Below, piece after piece: positions 24,021 through 33,205 of a stretch of DNA of 64,000 nt. The notes beneath the pieces were generated by a model. It did not search any database. It was not told the DNA's origin and was given only the letters and a program-made list of their open reading frames with translations. The stretch spans positions 1 to 64,000 of the forward strand of contig UCKM01000029.1 in assembly GCA_900473175.1 (NCBI GenBank), in the 5' to 3' direction. This DNA comes from Hyphomicrobiales bacterium. GTDB lineage: Bacteria; Pseudomonadota; Alphaproteobacteria; Rhizobiales; Rhizobiaceae. The position numbers and the translations under genes are program-made. The number at the start of each line of letters is the position of its first letter. Position 1 is the stretch's first letter.

Positions 24021-26537
24021 TTACGCTTTCAGGCGTTCGTTTTCGCTGTCGAACGGCGACTCCGGAATGACAGTCGCCTTGTAGGTCTTGCCCAGAATCT
24101 TGATCTCGAGTTCGGTGCCAAGCGCCGCGTATTCCGGCTTCACCATGGCAAGCGCGAGGCTCTTGCCGAGGCGCCATCCGTAACCGCCATGGGTTGCGCG
24201 GCCAATAAGCTCGCCACTGACATAGATCGGCTCGCTGCCGCGTGCGTCCACTTCCGAAATTCCAGGGACATTCACTTCAAGCGTGACAAAATTCCACTTC
24301 AAGCCGTCTTCGCGTGCCTTGACCACAGCTTCGCGGCCGATGAACTCGCCCTTGTTCGGATGCACGAAGCGATCAAGACCGCTTTCGAACGCATTGTATT
24401 CAATGGACAATTCGCGCGGGATCAAGCGGTATGACTTTTCCACCGCCATCGCTGTCATTGCACGAATGCCGAACGGCTTGATACCGAATTCCGCACCGGC
24501 CTCGAGCAGCAGATCATAGATCGTGTTCTGCTGTTCGATCGGATGATGCAGTTCCCAGCCGAGTTCGCCGACGAAGTTGACGCGCAAAGCATGGGCCGTT
24601 GCTGTCCCGACGCTGATCTCCTTGCCGGAAAGCCAGGGGAAAGCCTCGTTGGAAAGATCGGCACGAGTGAGCTTCTCAAGAACCTGACGGCTCTTTGGCC
24701 CGGCAAGGACAAGAACGCCATACATCTGCGTGATCGGGCGCAATGTCACTGAACCATCCGTCGGCAAGAGCTTGTGGAGGTAGTCGTGATCGTGGTTCTC
24801 GTAAGCGCCAGCCGAAACCAGGTAGAACTTGCCGGGAGCCCATTCGTAGACGGTGAACTCCGAACGAACGCCGCCGAGTTTGGTGAGCAGGTGGCAAAGC
24901 GCGATGCGGCCCTGCTTCTTGGGGATGCGGTTGGCAAGGATCGAGTCGAGCCAGGCGCGCGCGCCAGGACCGGTCACTTCCATCTTGGCAAAGGCCGACA
25001 TGTCGAGAAGGCCGACATTATTGGTCACGTTCTTTATCTCGTGACCGACATGTTCGAAGTAGTTGGACCGGCGGAACGACCAGAGCTCTTTGACCTTGCC
25101 TTCGGCGTCAGGCTTTGGATGGTTCTGGTTCATGATCACATCGGGCTTGTCGAGCTTGGCGACATCGAGGCCATAACCCTGCGGCGCAAACCAGTTTGCA
25201 CGCTCCCAGCCATAGACAGTACCGAATACCGCACCAAGCTGCTTCTGCCGGTCATAGGACGGCGAGCGCTTCAGCGGCCGTGCGGCGCCGCGCTCCTCGT
25301 CCGGATAGTGCACCGAGAACACTTCAGCATAGGCTTCCTCATTCTTTTCCTTGAGGTAGCCTTCCGTGGCGTAAGGCCCGAACCGGCGCGGATCTACGCC
25401 CATCATGTCGATGGAAGGTTCGCCCTCGACGATCCATTCGGCAAGCTGCCAGCCGGCACCACCGGCGGCGGTTACACCGAAGGAATGGCCTTCATTCAGC
25501 CAGAAATTCTTCAGCCGCGGTGCCGGTCCGATGATCGGCGAACCATCGGGCGTATAGGCGATCGCGCCGTTATAGACCTTCTTGATGCCGACTTCGGCAA
25601 AAGCAGGAACGCGGGCAATGGCAGTTTCGATGTGCGGTTCGAGGCGGTCGAGGTCTTCCTGGAAGAGTTCGTACTCGCTCTCATCCGACGGGCCATCGAC
25701 ATAGCAGACCGGCGCACCCTTTTCATAAGGTCCGAGCAGCAGACCGCCATTTTCCTCGCGCATGTACCAGGACGAGTCGCTCTCGCGCAAAACGCCCATT
25801 TCCGGCAGGCCCTTGGCCTTGCGTTCGAGAATGGCCGGATGCGGTTCGGTGACGATGTACTGATGTTCGACCGGGATGACCGGCACATCGAGGCCAACCA
25901 TCTTGCCGGTCTTGCGGGCGAAGTTTCCGGTCGCCGATACCACATGTTCGGCGGTGATGTCGCCCTTGTCGGTCTTCACCAGCCACTGGCCGGATGGCAG
26001 CTGCTCGATGCCGAGCACAGTCGTATAGCGATAGATCGTGGCGCCGCGATCGCGCGCGCCCTTCGCCAAAGCCTGTGTCAGGTCGGCCGGCTGGATATAT
26101 CCGTCTTCCGGATGCTGGATTGCGCCAAGAATGCCATCCGTTTCGGCCAGCGGCCAGATTTCCTTGACCTGTTCGGGGGTCAGCAGCCTGACCGGAACGC
26201 CGATGGTTTCGGCAACGCCGGCATAATACATGTATTCGTCCCAGCGATCCTTGGTGCGGGCGAGACGGATATTGCTGCAATTGGTGAAGCCGACATTCAT
26301 GCCGGTTTCCTTCTGCAGTTCCTGATAGAACTTGACCGAGTATTTGTGGATCTGGCCCACGGAATAGCTCATGTTGAACAGGGGCAGCAGGCCCGCGGCG
26401 TGCCAGGTAGAGCCCGAGGTCAGTTCCTTGCGCTCGATCAGAACGACATCGCTCCAGCCCTTCTTGGCCAGATGGTAGAGCGTCGAGACACCCACCACAC
26501 CACCGCCGATAACGACAACACGCGCCTCAGTCTTCAT
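24021..26537 (-). CDS. Dimethylglycine dehydrogenase-like flavoprotein, second copy
   Basis: This 838-residue protein has the FAD fold GGGVVGVSTLYHLAKKGW at residues 10-27, TSGSTWHAAG and a C-terminal GcvT-like THF-binding half (NVGLLDMSAFAKMEVTGPGA). It is expected to oxidise dimethylglycine or sarcosine with transfer of the methyl to THF. It is a paralogue of 1992-4568 but quite different in sequence. It is monocistronic here, with a candidate operator 97 bp upstream matching the regulator's presumed half-site, and a terminator after it. Confidence 0.9.
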   Translation of the reverse strand: MKTEARVVVIGGGVVGVSTLYHLAKKGWSDVVLIERKELTSGSTWHAAGLLPLFNMSYSVGQIHKYSVKFYQELQKETGMNVGFTNCSNIRLARTKDRWDEYMYYAGVAETIGVPVRLLTPEQVKEIWPLAETDGILGAIQHPEDGYIQPADLTQALAKGARDRGATIYRYTTVLGIEQLPSGQWLVKTDKGDITAEHVVSATGNFARKTGKMVGLDVPVIPVEHQYIVTEPHPAILERKAKGLPEMGVLRESDSSWYMREENGGLLLGPYEKGAPVCYVDGPSDESEYELFQEDLDRLEPHIETAIARVPAFAEVGIKKVYNGAIAYTPDGSPIIGPAPRLKNFWLNEGHSFGVTAAGGAGWQLAEWIVEGEPSIDMMGVDPRRFGPYATEGYLKEKNEEAYAEVFSVHYPDEERGAARPLKRSPSYDRQKQLGAVFGTVYGWERANWFAPQGYGLDVAKLDKPDVIMNQNHPKPDAEGKVKELWSFRRSNYFEHVGHEIKNVTNNVGLLDMSAFAKMEVTGPGARAWLDSILANRIPKKQGRIALCHLLTKLGGVRSEFTVYEWAPGKFYLVSAGAYENHDHDYLHKLLPTDGSVTLRPITQMYGVLVLAGPKSRQVLEKLTRADLSNEAFPWLSGKEISVGTATAHALRVNFVGELGWELHHPIEQQNTIYDLLLEAGAEFGIKPFGIRAMTAMAVEKSYRLIPRELSIEYNAFESGLDRFVHPNKGEFIGREAVVKAREDGLKWNFVTLEVNVPGISEVDARGSEPIYVSGELIGRATHGGYGWRLGKSLALAMVKPEYAALGTELEIKILGKTYKATVIPESPFDSENERLKA

Positions 26538-26633
26538 TTCACTCTATCCTTTGGTATCGATCGATGGTTCGGAACAGCTTTCGCCGATTTTTGTGCACTA
26601 TGCCGCTCAGCATGTCTATCTCTAAGCCTGTTT

Positions 26634-26660
26634 GCGACATGGCCAAAACACGCCGCGACG
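26634..26660 (-). promoter_or_regulatory. Candidate GlxA/AraC operator upstream of the second dehydrogenase
   Basis: Read on the gene's strand the sites are CGTCGC (26660-26655) and TGTCGC (26639-26634), again 21 bp apart, ending 97 bp before the ATG. The plus-strand 13-mer TTGCGACATGGCC at 26632-26644 also occurs at 21994-22006 upstream of the regulator gene, which is unlikely by chance. Confidence 0.55.
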
Positions 26661-26747
26661 CGCGGCAAACTGTCAGCATTGCTTGAAGAAATGCCGGGGC
26701 CTCTTCGCTGCAACGCTGGAAAGCTTTCGCTCCCATGAAAACCAAAA

Positions 26748-26773
26748 GCCGGCTGAAAATCAATTCAGCCGGC
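26748..26773 (-). terminator. Rho-independent terminator for the small exported-protein gene
   Basis: GCCGGCTGAA and TTCAGCCGGC form a 10-bp perfect stem with a 6-base loop; on the minus strand it is followed by TTTTGGTTTT. It lies 36 bp after the stop of the gene at 26809. Confidence 0.9.
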
Positions 26774-26808
26774 CAAGACATTTCTGGAATGCGGTCAATT
26801 CGATTTGG

Positions 26809-27072
26809 TTATTTGATCGAGACCTTGCCGCCCTTGATTTCGACGGTCTCGTTGCCCTTCAGGGCCTCGCGATCACCATTGGGGAAGGTAACAAAGCAGC
26901 CGCTGCTGCAGAAATCCACTGTCTCACCTGCGCCTACCTGCAATTGTGTCTTGCTGGAACCTTCTGTCACGACGATGGTCTGAGCGCTGTCGTCGCCGTT
27001 CTTGACGCTGGCAGCAAACGCCGAACCAGCCGAGATAGCGCTCAGCACAATGGCAACAATAATCTTGTTCAT
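26809..27072 (-). CDS. Small exported protein of unknown function
   Basis: An 87-residue protein with signal peptide MNKIIVAIVLSAISAGSAFA and a mature part of about 67 residues containing the pair CSSGC and a Lys-rich C-terminus (EIKGGKVSIK). No family is recognised with certainty; similar short periplasmic proteins are common in rhizobia. Start at ATG 27072. A good terminator follows. Confidence 0.75.
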   Translation of the reverse strand: MNKIIVAIVLSAISAGSAFAASVKNGDDSAQTIVVTEGSSKTQLQVGAGETVDFCSSGCFVTFPNGDREALKGNETVEIKGGKVSIK

Positions 27073-27199
27073 TCCTGTACCCGGTGTCGCCACCGCCCCT
27101 GTTCATCGGGCCCGCCTGGCCCCTTTTCGCTAACAGTTATAGCGGGATCAAAGTGAACGGCAACTGAACATGCCGTTGTTTTTGAACAGGGCAAATGTG

Positions 27200-29647
27200 C
27201 TACTGCTTGAACTTCTTTGCGTCCGCGGCAAGTTCCGCCTTAACCCGCTTCGTAAGCAGGTCGACAATCGAGTCGGCATCCTCCAGATGCAGATTGACGT
27301 CGCGTTGCGGATGCGGAATGTCGATCCCCTCTTCGGCAAACCGGTCGATGATCGCAAAGCGGATTTCATTCTGCACGGTTCCAGAGTTGGAAAGGTCCGC
27401 GAGATGCACGCGTATCTCAAAATCCATTGTTGAATCAAGGATCGCCTTGAACGCAACGAAGGGTTCGGGATTTTTCAATACCAGTGGATGGCTTCGCGCG
27501 ATTTCCACGAGGATCGCATGGACGCGGCGCGGATCGACCTTGTGCGACACGCCGATCGGGATATCTACACGCCCGAGCTTGTTGCGATGGGTCCAGTTGC
27601 CGACGCTGCCATTGATGAACGACGAGTTGGGGATGATGAGCGATTGCCGCTGGAAGGTTTCGACTTCCGTTGCGCGGACGCTGATCTTCTTGACAATGCC
27701 GCCGACGCCCCCGGTCTCGATCCAGTCACCGACCTTGAAGGGGCGCTCTGCAAGGAGAATGAGGCCGGACACGAAGTTCGACACGATCGCCTGCATGCCG
27801 AAACCGATACCGAGCGACAGACCGCCGGCAACCAGGGCGAGGCTCGAAAGATTGATCCCCGCGGCGGAGATGCCGATGACGCCGGCTATGCCAAGCCCAA
27901 GATAGCCGACGGCGGTGCGGATGGAATTGCGGACGCCCGAATCGAGCTTGCCGCGCGCCATCACCCGCGTATCGAGCCAGCCCTGGAACCAGCGGGTAAA
28001 GAAGTAGAACACTGCAAACAGCAGGACGCCGGTAGCGATGGCGACAAGCGAAATGTTGAAGGAGCCGATCTGGAAACCCGTCGCAATCGTAAGGAACCAT
28101 GCGGACATCTCACTCCACTGGAAACCCCAAAGCAGCAGTATGATCGGAATGCCAAGAATTACGACGAAGACGTTGATGACGATGCTCGCGACGAGGCCGA
28201 GTTGATCCATCGTCATATCGTCCATGCCGAACCGCGCCTGGACAGCGCGGCCAAGCTTGGTTCCAGCAAGCGCGTTCTCGTCGGATACCGCCCGAGCGGT
28301 CAGGAAACCAAGATACATCGTGACAAGGACGGCGCCGTTGATGACGATTTGCTGGGAAACGAAACGGGCAAGGCCGATATAGCCGAAGAGCGCCGCGATC
28401 ATTGGAACGAGGCCGATCGTATAGAGGAAGATGCGAATGGCTCTCGGCCAAGCCTTGATCTTTCCGGTCTCCTCGTCTTCGAGCGGCTTCAGCAAAGCCA
28501 TCGCAATGATGAGCAGTCCGACGAGAACTGTGGCAAAAAGGCTCTTTGCAACGGTAAGCGAGAGGGCAGAAGCCGCGATCTGGTTGATCGTGTCTGCGAT
28601 ATAGTCGAGCCCCGTGATGGTCGCCGTCGCCGTGATCAGAACCATCAGGATACGCCCGGGCCTTGGAGCCACGCGGACCAAACGCCAGTTCGGGGCTCCG
28701 GGGCAGATCACCGCCTGCGCCAAGGCATGAACGAAGTAGACGATGCCGATCACGCTGAACAGCATATAGATAAGCGACGCAATATCCGGCCGCATCACAT
28801 TGAAATAGCCAAGGAACAGATAGGTCGTGGCAAGGAATACGACGACGGTCAACGACCGCATCAAGGTCGACCAGAACGCAACGGCGAGCCGGCTGAGGTA
28901 GGAGGGCGCTTCAATCCTGGCGTCGCGCTGATAGAGATGACCAAGCGTTCTCTGCCCACCTATCAAGAGCACCAGCGCTGCAATTGCAGCGAAGAAGGCA
29001 GCCGCGAGCATCGATTGCCATTTGAAGGTAATGACGAAGCGCCACCAGGACGCGACGAGGTGGTTCATCGTCTGCAGTTCCTGGCCATAGGCCTCGACTA
29101 TCTCGCTGCCCAGCGAATAGTTGATGTTCACCCGCTGCGACAGCGTATGCGTGAAGAGCTCGCGCCTTGCCTCACCAACGGCGTCGATCATCTTGTTGAC
29201 CTGGATCAATTGATCTTCGGTGTCGCCGAGAACGGCATTGATCTCTGCTTTCTCCGTCGTCAGCCGCGTCCGCTCATCCGTTACGATCTGGGCTTCCGGC
29301 GGTTGACCCTGCGCCGGCGGCGGCCCCAACTGTTCCAGACGTGAATTGATTTCCGTGATGCGGGGCCGGAATGAGACGCCGATATCCAGAAGCTTTTTTC
29401 CAGTCGCTTCCAGATTGAGCCGAAGGCCCGCCAGCGCCGCATCAGTATCCGCCTTACCCTTCTGCTGATCGAAATCAGCAATCTGTTTTTTCAAGGCATC
29501 GATTGCAGGCCGCTGTTCGGCGACAATGCTCGATACGGCCTCCGGCGCGGCTGCGGGCGCCTGCGCACTAGCGCCATACGGGAAGGCGGCCAAAAGCAGA
29601 ACCGCGACAATCGTCAAAAGAAACTGCCGAAGGGGGCGGGAAATCAC
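27200..29647 (-). CDS. Large MscS-family mechanosensitive channel with DUF3772-like N-terminus
   Basis: A GTG start at 29647 gives 815 residues. A signal peptide (PLRQFLLTIVAVLLLAAFPYGASA) leads into a periplasmic coiled-coil region (residues ~30-190), then about ten membrane segments and a C-terminal MscS channel domain with the pore-type GLSLGIGFGMQAIVSNFVSGLIL stretch. It should release solutes during hypo-osmotic shock. A longer in-frame start has no ribosome site; the GTG sits 15 bp after a small upstream frame. Confidence 0.87.
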   Translation of the reverse strand: MISRPLRQFLLTIVAVLLLAAFPYGASAQAPAAAPEAVSSIVAEQRPAIDALKKQIADFDQQKGKADTDAALAGLRLNLEATGKKLLDIGVSFRPRITEINSRLEQLGPPPAQGQPPEAQIVTDERTRLTTEKAEINAVLGDTEDQLIQVNKMIDAVGEARRELFTHTLSQRVNINYSLGSEIVEAYGQELQTMNHLVASWWRFVITFKWQSMLAAAFFAAIAALVLLIGGQRTLGHLYQRDARIEAPSYLSRLAVAFWSTLMRSLTVVVFLATTYLFLGYFNVMRPDIASLIYMLFSVIGIVYFVHALAQAVICPGAPNWRLVRVAPRPGRILMVLITATATITGLDYIADTINQIAASALSLTVAKSLFATVLVGLLIIAMALLKPLEDEETGKIKAWPRAIRIFLYTIGLVPMIAALFGYIGLARFVSQQIVINGAVLVTMYLGFLTARAVSDENALAGTKLGRAVQARFGMDDMTMDQLGLVASIVINVFVVILGIPIILLLWGFQWSEMSAWFLTIATGFQIGSFNISLVAIATGVLLFAVFYFFTRWFQGWLDTRVMARGKLDSGVRNSIRTAVGYLGLGIAGVIGISAAGINLSSLALVAGGLSLGIGFGMQAIVSNFVSGLILLAERPFKVGDWIETGGVGGIVKKISVRATEVETFQRQSLIIPNSSFINGSVGNWTHRNKLGRVDIPIGVSHKVDPRRVHAILVEIARSHPLVLKNPEPFVAFKAILDSTMDFEIRVHLADLSNSGTVQNEIRFAIIDRFAEEGIDIPHPQRDVNLHLEDADSIVDLLTKRVKAELAADAKKFKQ

Positions 29648-29661
29648 GATTTCATATCCAT

Positions 29662-29820
29662 TTATGAATTGTCTTCGTTGCGCATCTGCCTGTTGATCTC
29701 GGCACAATCAAGGCTCTTCGTGAATTCCTCACGTTTGCTGGTCGGCACAGCGATAGTGCCCGCCGCTATCGTGGTGATCGAGTTATTCTTCCGACAGTAG
29801 CATAATCTGGGGATTATCAT
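29662..29820 (-). CDS. Possible 52-residue protein or leader peptide upstream of the MscS gene
   Basis: ATG at 29820 is preceded by TGAGGGAAGT, a good ribosome site. The frame (MIIPRLCYCRKNNSITTIAA...) ends 15 bp before the channel start, so translation of the two may be coupled. The sequence has no recognisable domain. It could be a true small protein or just a spurious frame. Confidence 0.4.
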   Translation of the reverse strand: MIIPRLCYCRKNNSITTIAAGTIAVPTSKREEFTKSLDCAEINRQMRNEDNS

Positions 29821-29936
29821 ACTTCCCTCACCTTGACCGGCCCCGCTCGTTTCTGCTGGATTGGTCTTCCCGACGACAATTCCGTAACCTGTTGCAATGA
29901 ACACACCAACCGATTCGCCTTCGAGACAATGAGACC

Positions 29937-30221
29937 ATGATCATCAAATGCCCCTATTGCGGACCGCGTGACGTCATCGAATTCACCTATCAGGGCGATG
30001 CCACGCGAACACGCCCGGAGCCGGGGTCTGCCGATCAGGAAGCTTGGAACAGATATGTCTTTGACCGGACCAATCCGAGTGGCGCGCACCGCGAGTTCTG
30101 GCTGCATGGCGGTGGGTGCCGCCAACATCTGCTCGTCACCCGGGACATGACGACCCATGCCATTTCATCGGTTGCATTCGCGCGGGACGCAGTGAAATCT
30201 GCGACCGGTGAGCGTAAATGA
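29937..30221 (+). CDS. soxD: Sarcosine oxidase delta subunit
   Basis: This 94-residue protein has the zinc-binding start IKCPYCGPRDVIEFTY and GHREFWLHGGGC-like end (AHREFWLHGGGCRQHL), typical of SoxD, the small zinc subunit of heterotetrameric sarcosine oxidase. The stop overlaps soxA (ATGA). In most bacteria soxB precedes soxD; here the upstream gene is a divergent channel. Confidence 0.93.
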   Translation: MIIKCPYCGPRDVIEFTYQGDATRTRPEPGSADQEAWNRYVFDRTNPSGAHREFWLHGGGCRQHLLVTRDMTTHAISSVAFARDAVKSATGERK

Positions 30222-33205
30222 CCAGCACGCGGCTTTCCAAAGGCGGACGCATCGATCGGTCCAAGTCCGTAAGGTTCACATTCGACGGCAAGGCCTATAG
30301 CGGGCATCCGGGAGACACGCTCGCCTCGGCCCTCCTTGCCAATGGCATCACCCTTTTCGGGCGTTCGTTCAAATATCACCGTCCGCGCGGTGTCTTTGCC
30401 GCCGGAACCGATGAGCCAAACGCGCTCGTCACCGTCTTTTCGGGGGATGTGCGCGAACCCAATGTGCGCGCGACGGAGCTTGAGATTTACGACGGACTGG
30501 TCACACGGAGCCAGAACCGTTTCCCGTCGCTCGAACACGATTTCATGGCTGTCAATCAGTTGGCCGGGCCGCTTTTCTCCGCCGGTTTCTACTACAAGAC
30601 CTTCATGGGACCCGCGATTGGTCCGCTGCGCGGCACGCGGTTCTGGATGTTCTGCGAGAAGTTCATCCGCCGCGCGGCCGGACTTGGCAGGGCTGGTACC
30701 GCGCCCGATCCGGAACGCTACGAGCGTATGAATGCCTATTGCGACGTTCTCGTTGTTGGTAGCGGTCCTGCGGGCCTTATTGCTGCGGAAGCCGCGGCCA
30801 GCACCGGCGCCCGCGTCATCATCGCCGAAGAAAGACCCATTGCAGGCGGTTCGTTGCTTGCATCGGGCGAAACAATCGACGGGCGCAGCCCCGCGGTGTG
30901 GGCGCGCGAGAAAGCGGCCGCGCTTGCCAGCCTGCCCAATGTCCGGTTTCTGACGCGGACCTCTGTGTGGGGCTATTATGACGGTAACGTGCTGACCGCC
31001 GTCGAGCACGTATCCGACTTCAAGCCGAATCGAACCAAGGGCCAGCCGCGCCAGCGCCATTGGGTTATCCGCACCGGCAAGACCGTTCTCGCAACCGGCG
31101 CATTCGAACGTCCCATCGTGTTCCCGGGCAATGATTGCCCGGGTGTGATGCTTGCGGATGCCGTGCGCCGCTTCGCGGTCGAATACGGCGTTGCCACGGG
31201 CAACAATGTCACCCTGTTTACCAATAATGACAGCGCTTACGATGCCGCGCGCACGCTGTCACTCGCCGGCGTCAACATCGTCGCGATCATTGACGTTCGC
31301 GCCGATGTATCGGGCACCTGCCGGGATATCGCGAATGTCGCGGGGGCAGAGCTTCTCTTAGGTCACGCGGTCACCGGCACCCATGCGGGCAAGACGCTGA
31401 GCTCGATCACCGTTCAGCACTTCAATGCCGAGACCGGACGGGTCTCAGGCGCTCCACGGGAGATCAAGACCGATTGCCTTGGCGTCTCGGGAGGCTGGTC
31501 GCCTGCCATTCATCTTGCCAGCCAGGCGGGCGGCAAACCGGAATGGGACGAGGATCTGCAGGCCTTCCTGCCGCCGGAGCCGAACCAGAACTGGGTGATG
31601 ACAGGCTCCGCCTCCGGATATATGGACACGATCAGCGTGGTGTCCGACGCCGCGACGAAAGGCTCTGCCAAGAGCAGGCTGGTCCTGCCTCCGGTCGAAG
31701 CGCCCATGCTCGACGCCTCCCCAGCGCCGGTCTTCCAGATCGAACCCTCGGCAAAATCGCAAAAGGCCTTCGTCGATTTTCAGCATGACGTGACCGCCGA
31801 TGATATCCGCCTTGCCTATCGGGAAGGCTTTCACTCGGTCGAGCATCTGAAACGCTATACAACGCTTGGAATGGCGACCGATCAGGGCAAGACCTCCAAT
31901 GTTCCGGGCCTTGCTATCATGGCCGATGCGCGTGGAATTTCGATCCCGCAAGCTGGCACGACACGGTTCCGCCCGCCCTTCACCCCGGTCTCGCTGGGGG
32001 CTCTTGCCGGCGAGCGCTACGGCGACCTGCGCCCGCACCGGCTGACGCCGATGCATGACTGGCATCTGGCCAACAGTGCCAAGACCTATGAAGCCGGGCT
32101 CTGGCACCGGCCGATGATTTACGGCAGTCACGGCGAAACCGTCGAGCAGGCCTATGTGCGCGAGGCCCGCGCCGTCCGGCAAAGCGTCGGGATCGTTGAT
32201 GTGTCCACGCTTGGCAAGATCGACATCCAGGGGCCCGATGCGGCGGAATTGCTCGACCGCGTCTACACCAACATGTTCTCGACCCTGCCGGTCGGCAAGG
32301 CGCGCTATGGGTTGATGTTGCGCGAAGACGGCATTGCCTTCGACGACGGCACCACCTGGCGGCTCGGCGAAACCCAGTTCCTCATGACCACGACCACCGC
32401 CAATGCCGGGACGGTCATGCAGCACCTCGAGTATTATCTCGACTGCATCTGGCCGGATCTGCGCGTACATCTGACGTCAGTCACCGACGTGTGGGCGGGC
32501 ACAGCCGTGTCAGGGCCAAAATCCCGCGCACTGCTCGAAGCCTGCGTGACCGGGACAAAGGTCGACAATGACACCTTGCCATTCATGGGCATCGTCCACG
32601 GCAAGATCGACAACATCCCCGTCATGATCTGCCGCCTCTCCTTCTCTGGCGAACTGGCCTACGAGGTCTATTGCGGCGCGGGGTTCGGTACCAAGGTCTG
32701 GGAAGCATTGCTTGCCGCGGGCCAGCCATTCGACGTCATGCCCTACGGACTTGAGGCTTTGGGAACGCTGCGCATCGAGAAGGGGCACGTCACAGGTGCT
32801 GAAATCGATGGACGCACCAGCGCCCACGATCTCCATCTCGACTGGATGCTGTCGAAGAAGAAGCCGTTCATCGGCTCGGCCATGCTCGAACGCGAAGGGC
32901 TGACGGATGAAAACCGCCTCTCGCTCGTCGGCCTGATCTCCCTCGACAATCAATCGATCACCGGCGGCAGCCATATCGTGACCGACGCCAATCCGCGTGA
33001 GCCTGCCGACAGCTTCGGTCACGTCACCGCCGCCTGTTATTCACCCGCCCTCGGCAAATACATTGCGCTGGCGCTGGTCAAGCACGGAACGTCGATGATC
33101 GGCAATCGCGCCTTCGCAACGGATCTGCTTCGGGGCAAGCATTGCCCGGTCGAGATCGTCAGCCATCACATGTTTGATCCAGAAGGGAGCCGGATGCATG
33201 GCTGA
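30218..33205 (+). CDS. soxA: Sarcosine oxidase alpha subunit
   Basis: This 995-residue protein has an N-terminal ferredoxin-like region (RFTFDGKAYSGHPGDTLASA), FKYHRPRG, an NAD/FAD fold (VLVVGSGPAGLIAAEAAAS, ~residues 177-195) and a C-terminal GcvT-like THF-binding half. With SoxB, D and G it oxidises sarcosine to glycine, formaldehyde or methylene-THF, and H2O2. Length matches the family. It overlaps soxD and soxG, so soxDAG is one operon. The beta subunit that carries covalent FMN is not encoded in this window. Confidence 0.95.
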   Translation: MTSTRLSKGGRIDRSKSVRFTFDGKAYSGHPGDTLASALLANGITLFGRSFKYHRPRGVFAAGTDEPNALVTVFSGDVREPNVRATELEIYDGLVTRSQNRFPSLEHDFMAVNQLAGPLFSAGFYYKTFMGPAIGPLRGTRFWMFCEKFIRRAAGLGRAGTAPDPERYERMNAYCDVLVVGSGPAGLIAAEAAASTGARVIIAEERPIAGGSLLASGETIDGRSPAVWAREKAAALASLPNVRFLTRTSVWGYYDGNVLTAVEHVSDFKPNRTKGQPRQRHWVIRTGKTVLATGAFERPIVFPGNDCPGVMLADAVRRFAVEYGVATGNNVTLFTNNDSAYDAARTLSLAGVNIVAIIDVRADVSGTCRDIANVAGAELLLGHAVTGTHAGKTLSSITVQHFNAETGRVSGAPREIKTDCLGVSGGWSPAIHLASQAGGKPEWDEDLQAFLPPEPNQNWVMTGSASGYMDTISVVSDAATKGSAKSRLVLPPVEAPMLDASPAPVFQIEPSAKSQKAFVDFQHDVTADDIRLAYREGFHSVEHLKRYTTLGMATDQGKTSNVPGLAIMADARGISIPQAGTTRFRPPFTPVSLGALAGERYGDLRPHRLTPMHDWHLANSAKTYEAGLWHRPMIYGSHGETVEQAYVREARAVRQSVGIVDVSTLGKIDIQGPDAAELLDRVYTNMFSTLPVGKARYGLMLREDGIAFDDGTTWRLGETQFLMTTTTANAGTVMQHLEYYLDCIWPDLRVHLTSVTDVWAGTAVSGPKSRALLEACVTGTKVDNDTLPFMGIVHGKIDNIPVMICRLSFSGELAYEVYCGAGFGTKVWEALLAAGQPFDVMPYGLEALGTLRIEKGHVTGAEIDGRTSAHDLHLDWMLSKKKPFIGSAMLEREGLTDENRLSLVGLISLDNQSITGGSHIVTDANPREPADSFGHVTAACYSPALGKYIALALVKHGTSMIGNRAFATDLLRGKHCPVEIVSHHMFDPEGSRMHG

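Noticed and set aside
24774-26738. 654-codon frame opposite the second dehydrogenase
   Set aside because: It is antisense shadow of a full-length flavoprotein gene caused by high G+C codon use.
27488-29344. 618-codon frame opposite the MscS channel gene
   Set aside because: It is the antisense shadow of a clear channel gene and its translation is a charged low-complexity sequence.
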